Below are positions 58,457-64,000 of a stretch of DNA of 64,000 bases, piece after piece. The stretch comes from Archilochus colubris. Its lineage: Eukaryota; Chordata; Aves; Apodiformes; Trochilidae. The notes under the pieces are model-generated. The model was not told the origin of the DNA and did not search any database. It saw only the letters and a list, made by a program, of their open reading frames with translations. How positions within the stretch are numbered: position 1 is the stretch's first letter; each line of letters opens with the position of its first letter. The translations under genes were made by a program, and so were the position numbers. Location of the stretch: NCBI GenBank assembly GCA_023079485.1, contig CM041083.1, forward strand, positions 177,090,480 to 177,154,479. Reading direction: 5' to 3'.

Positions 58457-59193
58457 CTTCTGGAACCTTCAAATTGGTTTCAGATGCATGTCCAGCTCTG
58501 CAAGTGTTTTATCTCATTCTCAAGATGGAATGTCAAGCTTTTGTACTCACAGATAAATGACATGACAGAACATAACCTCTGCTTCTGAAATATTCTGCCA
58601 CTTCATTAAAAAGAATCTCCTGAAGATGGAGCAGAGTGCAGGAAGAGATTATATATGACCATTTTGGTTAGATTACCTTCTTTTCCTAACCTTTCTCTGT
58701 TCTAGTTCATTAAAGTTGAAGGACTACAAGAAAAAGAATGTGGTCAGTAATTTTGGCTCACTTTCTTTCTTTCTTGAACAAAATGGGATTGGGAGTTAAA
58801 CTACAGTGGTTTCTATTCCCATCTGCTCTGCAATTGGAGTCTCATCCAAGAAGAAATAGTACTGTGACAAGTGTTGTGCCAGAAATAGTTCAGATGTATA
58901 TCAACAGGAATTTTGTACCCTGTTGTGTTTTCTCCTTATTTAATACACTGAATTAAATGGGTATTTACAACGGACCTCTCAATATATGAGTGTTTCCTTT
59001 CTTACAAGTGCAATGCATCACAACTCTTGGGAGATACCTGCATCTCTGGAAAAGCGGAAGACATGAATGTACTTGAATACACTGGACAGTAAAACACAAT
59101 CAGTAGTAAGGAAAACCAAAAGGAAATTAAAAATGTTGTTGATGAAGTCTGTATCTAGCTATGAGGCTCTAATCTCATAAGGCTTCTTCTATA

Positions 59194-60173
59194 ACCCAGG
59201 GTCAGTGTTGGGACTGTTCCTGTTTAACATCTTTGTTGGCGACACGGATGGTGGCATTGAGTGCATTCTCAGCAAGTTTGCTGATGACACCAAGCTGTGG
59301 GGTGCAGCTGACATGCTGGAGGGAAGGGATGCCATCCAGAGGGAACTTGACAGGACGGAGAGGTCAGCCCACGCCAATCTCATGAAGTTCAACAAGACCA
59401 AGTGCAAGGTCTTGCATCTGGGTTGAAGTAATCCCAATAGGCTGAGCAGTGACTGGCTTGAGAGCAGCCCTAAGGTAAAGGATTTGGGGGTGCTGGTAGA
59501 TGAAAAGTTCAGCATGAGCATTCATACACATATAGAGGACACTTGCAGCCCAGAAAGTCAATCAGATCCTTGGCTTCGTCATGAGAGGTGGAGCCAGCAG
59601 GTTGAGGGAAGTGATTCTCCCCCTCTAGTCTACTCTTGTGAGACCCCTCCTGGAGTCCTGCATCCAGTTCTGGAGACCCTATTACAAGAAAGACACGGAC
59701 ATGATGGAGTGTGTCCAGAGAAGGGCCATGAGGATGATCAGAGGGCTGGAACACCTCTTCTATGAAGACAGACCGAGAGAGTTGGGGTTGTTCAGTCTGG
59801 AGAGGAGAAAGCTCTGAGGAGACCTTATTGTAGCCTTTCAGTATCTGAAGGGGGCTACAAGAAAGCTGGTGAGGGACTTTTTAGGATGTCAGGTAGTGAT
59901 AGAACTAGGTGGAATGGTTTCAAACTAGAGGAGGGTAGATATAGATAAGATATTTGGAAGAAGTTCTTCACCACAGGAGTGGTAAATATTGGAACAGGTT
60001 GCCCAGAGAGGTAGAATGCCCATCCCTGGAAGTTTTCAAGGCCAAGCTGGACAGGGCAGTGAGCAACCTGATCAAATGGGAGGTGTCCCTGCCCATGGCA
60101 GAGGGATTGGAACTGGATGCTTAAAGATCCCTTCCAACCCTGAAAATTCTATGATTTTCCGATTCTATAATTC
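59194..60173 (+). mobile_element. CR1 LINE, about 1 kb, 5'-truncated
   Basis: Starts in the RT palm (CCCAGGGTCAGTGTTGGGAC), contains a readable FADDTKLWG (59279-59305) and continues to a 3' end at 60173 (GATCCCTTCCAACCC, ATTCTATGATTTTCCGATTC). A 73-codon frame (59205-59426) covers [20 protein letters not shown] and [18 protein letters not shown], then stops; the frame shifts into 59484-59765. A later stop in GAGAAAGCTCTGAGG and further damage make ORF2 non-functional. Subfamily resembles 14115-14604 and 47050-48656. Confidence 0.92.
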
Positions 60174-61413
60174 AGAGTGGGATCCCAGCTCAAGATGCTC
60201 TGTGAGCTCTCCTGGAGCAGCCCCAGGCAGTCAGTAAGGGGCGAGTCAGAGAAGTGCAGCCCCCTGATTTGCTCTGTGGGATTCAACTCATTCATGTGTG
60301 GGCAGGTTCCCATACGTCTGCTGCATTAAAAGGGACTATCCAAGAGAAAAAGTGCTACATGTCATAATTTGCTGTCTGTAAAACTGTAATCTATTTATCA
60401 CTTCTTCAAATATAACTTAATTTGTTAATTTAAAGGACAGCCTTTGAACAGGATTACATGTTAATTTCACTGTATAATCCACAAAGTTTGGGTAATTAAA
60501 TGTACTTTTAAGTCTTCCCTTATGCCTTGTCTTATATGATGACTATAATTTAATTCTAATTCCTTTTCTAGGACTAATCCCCTCATGTTTTGAATTATCA
60601 ATACCCACAAACCCTGTTTCTGCTTGCATGAAGGCTGATTTCAACTTAACACAGTTCTCTTTCATTTTCCATCTGAAAAATGAAATTCTCAATTTTCCTT
60701 TATTCATTGTCAAATTGCTCAGGTGTTTGTGTGGATTTTTTTGGTTTTTTGGGTTTGTTTTTTTTTTCCATGCATAATAATAAATCAGAAAGAAGGCTGC
60801 ATTCAACCAGAATTTAGACTGCTGTGATGGCAACAGTGACAGTGACAAATTATGAGCTGCATTTTAGCTGCATGTCTCAACTTGCCAAAGGTATGCCTGC
60901 TGAACTGTGCTCCTGACAGCTACCTTGTCCTGGAGAGGTGAGAGAAACCACCAACTTGGTAACAAGGCACTTCAGATTTGATTAGTTCTGCTGTGTTAGT
61001 GCTTGATTATTCCCACTTCTGGCTGGTTGAGCTGAGGAACTCACTGTTTCCCTTTGCCTGTGCTGTCTCAGCTGTTTGTTGGGGGCCCCTGCTGTCAGCT
61101 GCCGTTTCCTCAGGGCTGTTCATGGAATCATTCCTATCAAAATCATTCCATTTAGCAAAGATGAAATATTGGAACTGCCCACCTCACTCATATGGAAGTG
61201 AATCTAAGAGGTCTCAGGCACACAAGGTATCACCAGATCTGAGTGAGCAGAAGACTCCAGGAGAAAGATGGCAGAGGGCCACCAGAGGTGGTAATTTCAG
61301 CCACCAAAGAGGAGATGTGATTCTTGTCTGATTCTACTGCCACGTACAAGCAAGCCCATGCAGGTACCTGCCAGAGACCCAGGAAATGCTTACATTTGTG
61401 ACATGCCATTTTT
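60174..61413. other. Unique DNA, no gene seen
   Basis: A T-rich tract with GG and GGG interruptions at 60735-60768 is the only simple repeat. The 117-codon frame at 60978-61331 (+) is unrecognised and lacks context. Confidence 0.5.
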
Positions 61414-61955
61414 CCCACGTACCCTTCACGAGTGAGGCCACATTTCAAAAGCTGTGTTCAGTTTTGGGCCCTGCACTACATGAGGGACATTGAATTGGTG
61501 GAGCATGTCCAGAGAAGAGCAATGAAGCTGCTGAATGGTCTGCAGCACAAGCCTTATGAGGGGCTCCTGAGGGAATTGGGACTGCTTTTATCTAGAGAGA
61601 AGGAGGCTGTGGGAGACCTTATTGCTTTCTACAGCTGCCTGAAAGGAAGTTGTAGTGAGGTGGGGGTTGGTCTCTTCTCCCATCTAGCTGATGATAGGAT
61701 GCAAGGAAATGGCCTCAAGTTGCACCAGGGGAGATTCAGATCAGATATCAGGAAAAATTTCTTTACTGAAAGAATGTTCAGGCATTGGAACAGGCTGCTT
61801 GGGGAAGTGGTGGAGTCACCATCCATGGAGGTATTCAATAAACCTGGGGATGTAGCACTTTAGGATATGGTTTAATTGTCACAGAGGTGTTGGGTTTGCA
61901 GTTGGACTTGATGATCTTAGGAGCCTTTTCCAACTTTAATGATTCTATGATTCTG
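61414..61955 (+). mobile_element. CR1 LINE, 5'-truncated, C-terminal frame open
   Basis: Plus-strand CR1 with the ORF2 end open for 143 codons (61432-61863): RPHFKSCVQFWALHYMRDIE, RRAMKLLNGLQHKPYEGLLR, and [20 protein letters not shown], ending near the normal stop. The 3' end shows GTTGGACTTGATGATCTTAG and ATGATTCTATGATTCTG (61939-61955). Moderately diverged (an extra residue in LLLSREKEAVGD), yet without a stop in this part. Confidence 0.92.
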
Positions 61956-63004
61956 TTATTTGATAAAGAAATGGTATTTCAGTTTCTAGGCTGATTGTTC
62001 TACCTCTCTCTAGAGGATGCAAGCTAAAGCTCTAAAAGAAAGTGTTTATATCCAAATTCCTTGAAAGACAGGACTCTGTTCACTCACAGAAGTAGTAAAG
62101 CATAATGTATGTTTTCTTATACCTGGGCCCACATATCCTCTATGCATTACTGGTGCCTCCTTAATTTATGGGATGTGACTTGGAGAATACTTAGGTTTGT
62201 GGGTCAACTCATGCCAAACATGGAATAACATGTAGAAAATGCTATTGAGGAGACTTAATTTTTTTTTTCCTTGACTAAGGAAAATCTAAACCAACAAACT
62301 CTGCCACTTGTCCCACAAAACCCTGCTTCAGTAGTAGTCTGGAATTAAAATATACTCATTTGCTTTCATCATTTCAATTTCAATTCAATGGAATAAACCT
62401 ACAGTGTCTTTTCATAGTTATTACTATGAAGCATGAACACAAAAATGCACTCTGAAGGAAGGATATTTCTAAAGTAAGACAGTGTAAAATTATGCTTAAT
62501 GCTTATCTTTTAGTACAATTTTTCCAAGCAAATTAAAAGAGAGAGAAAGTTAAGGATAACTGATATTGTATCAATTAATGAAAGTTTCACATTTTAAATC
62601 ACCATGTTCATAAAAATTATTGCAGTACCGGCAATCAAACTGAAAAATTAGTTGGTAGCAGTGAAAGGTACATTTATTACTTCCATGATCGAGTGAAAAA
62701 AACCCACAAAGAACCAGCTTCTTTCCATTCTATTCATAGCAAATGTTCTAGGTAACACAATGAATCTAGGGACCAGCCCTTCTGATAGTCCCTACATAGA
62801 GATTTAGCAGTTGGATGCTAAAATACTGCTGGACCATTCACAGAGAAGCTGCCTAATTCTGAAGTTTTTCTTTTTTTTTTTACTTAAAGTCTAATTAGTG
62901 TAAATATTCTCTCAAGAGCTCCTAGGTGTTGTGAGAATAAGCATTACCTTGTGGACACTGCATATACCTGAGGCAAGACTTTGGGTAGCTATGTTTGAAT
63001 TACT
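61956..63004. other. AT-rich unique DNA, no gene seen
   Basis: About 1 kb with T-runs near 62262-62270 and 62872-62881. No LTR could be found here, although retroviral leader sequence begins just to the right. Confidence 0.55.
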
Positions 63005-64000
63005 GCTCAGCCTTTCCTCCTCTCTGCAGACAGCTGAAGTGATTGATTGGTCCCTGCTGGACCTGCAGGCTCCAGGGTGCCTCCTGCTCTGCTTCTGGCT
63101 ATGAACATTTGCACATGGGCACAAGTGGGCAGGCAGGTAGCATTGATCAAAGCCCCAGCAGGAGCCAGGAACGCAGGCTGGTACTGCCATGCTCCATGAG
63201 AAACCAGGTGCTGTGAGTGCTCTGGGCAGGCCAAGCACATGGCAGAAATTGCAGCCTCTATTTCTAGGCTCATTCCTGGCTGTTTTGGGTCAGTGTGGTG
63301 GGGCCTGGAAGCAGGGGAGCCACAGGGGTGGCTCCTGTGAGATGCTGCTGGAAGGTCTCCCAGTTCCAATTCTGGCCCAACCTCTGGCCAAGGCTGAGCA
63401 GATACGAGAAGCTGGATGAGCCTCTGTGAGTAACATATTCAAGGAAAGGAAAATGAAACTGCAAAAAAAGACTTGCAGAGCAGAGGAGAGGAGGAGGTGA
63501 GAGCAATGCCAGAGCAGAGATACCAAGGTCAGTGTGGAAGGAGGGAGAGGAGGTGCCGGAGCAGAGATTTCCCCATAGCCTGTGGTGAGATGGCAGCTGT
63601 CACCCTGCAGCCCACAGAGAAGCACAGTGGGGCTGACATGGGTCTGCAGCCCTGAAGGATCACTGTGGGGCAGATGTGGATCTGCATCCCTGGAGGACCC
63701 CGTGTCAGGGGAGTGACTGTTCCCGCAGCAGCCGTGACTCTGTGTGCAGCCTGGGCTGGAGCAGTCTGTGCCTGAGGGACTGCACCTGTGGGAGGGACTC
63801 ATGGCCGAGGCGTTCCTGAGGGACTCTGCCATGAGAGAGATCCCGTGTTGGAGTGAGGGAAGGCTGTGAGAAGTCCTCCCCCTGAGGAAGGAGGAGCTGC
63901 TGAAGCAACATTTGATGATCTGATTTTAAATCCCTGCTCCCTGTCCCTCGGTTCTGCAGAGGGGGATGCGGGAATGCAGTAATTTGGACCTGGGAATAAG
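63005..64000 (+). mobile_element. ERVL-type endogenous retrovirus, internal leader, cut by window end
   Basis: A GC-rich block unlike the rest of the window. Its wording matches what I remember of the untranslated leader between the 5' LTR and gag of avian ERVL proviruses: GAGCCTCTGTGAGTAACA near 63418-63435, degenerate 35-45-bp repeats of the CTGCAGCCC..GGAGGACC type (63605-63845), GTCCTCCCCCTGAGGAAGG near 63873-63891, then GCAACATTTGATGATCTG and CCCTGCTCCCTGTCCCTC toward the edge. Open frames on both strands (up to 180 codons) reflect composition, not genes. No LTR, primer-binding site or gag is visible within the window; the element probably continues beyond 64000. Confidence 0.72.

Larger units (their letters stand above)
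52901..59193. other. Long unique stretch, no gene recognised
   Basis: AT-rich from 53 to 55 kb and from 56.8 to 59 kb, less so from 55.1 to 56.4 kb. Holds a TG-rich segment (listed separately), an A/C-rich run at 58427-58456 and only short unrecognised frames (for example 53602-53937 +, 111 codons; 53401-53742 -, 113 codons, opposite each other). No named element. Confidence 0.45.

Noticed and set aside
63290..63832. 180-codon minus-strand frame in the GC-rich end region
   Set aside because: It is antisense to the ERVL-like leader and its Ser/Pro/His/Cys-rich translation is what GC-rich noncoding repeats give.
1..64000. CRISPR arrays, tRNA or rRNA genes, bacterial-type operons
   Set aside because: No regularly spaced identical repeats with unique spacers, no tRNA cloverleaf or A/B boxes and no rRNA landmarks were seen; the window is vertebrate nuclear DNA.

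Overview
The window looks like bird nuclear DNA, and almost all of it that can be identified is transposable-element sequence. The main evidence is about twenty segments of the CR1 (chicken repeat 1) LINE family. They carry the typical 3' ends (a TTGGAAGGGACCT-type block followed by short ATTCTATG-type tails) and CR1 reverse-transcriptase coding remnants. There are also LTR and internal pieces that I recognise, from memory of the families, as avian endogenous retroviruses (ERVL type and probably ERVK type). CR1 makes up roughly a fifth of the window (my hand estimate). That is high for a bird; it would fit a CR1-rich lineage such as woodpeckers, or simply a gene-poor region, but the species cannot be fixed. 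No host protein-coding gene, tRNA, rRNA or CRISPR array could be supported. The unique DNA is AT-rich, and its open reading frames are short with no recognisable product.

Layout. 0-13.4 kb: mostly unique DNA with a CR1 tail (1.1 kb) and a CR1 at 6.5-7.0 kb that is followed by a 142-bp segment of non-CR1 sequence. 13.4-21.4 kb: an old ERVL LTR, a CR1 lacking its 3' end (14.1 kb), a long decayed CR1 (17.5-18.4 kb) and a CR1-in-CR1 nest (20.5-21.4 kb). 21.4-30.1 kb: the longest stretch without a recognised element. 30.1-38.3 kb: a dense cluster holding the best-preserved element, a 1.85-kb CR1 with a 596-codon open frame including the RT domain, plus an ERVK-like LTR, an inverted pair of young CR1s and a CR1 with an inverted 5' part. 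39.4-41.0 kb: an ancient CR1/L3-like element split by an 823-bp solo ERVL LTR. 45.6-52.9 kb: a second CR1 cluster, including a 1.6-kb element with an antisense CR1 nested in it and a CR1 that carries the same 142-bp extension as the one at 6.5 kb. 59.2-62.0 kb: two more CR1s. 63.0-64.0 kb: GC-rich ERVL internal leader, cut by the window end.

The observation most worth following is the pair of CR1 copies at 6475-7186 (+) and 50471-51148 (-). Both are followed, after the CR1 tail, by the same 142-bp non-CR1 segment (6 mismatches, no indels by eye). Their 5' truncation points differ, and in the second copy the extension itself ends in a fresh CR1-type tail. This is what 3' transduction, or a CR1 lineage that has captured a new 3' end, would leave behind. 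The elements do not work together as a pathway; the window is a record of successive insertions, and the nesting lets some of them be ordered in time.
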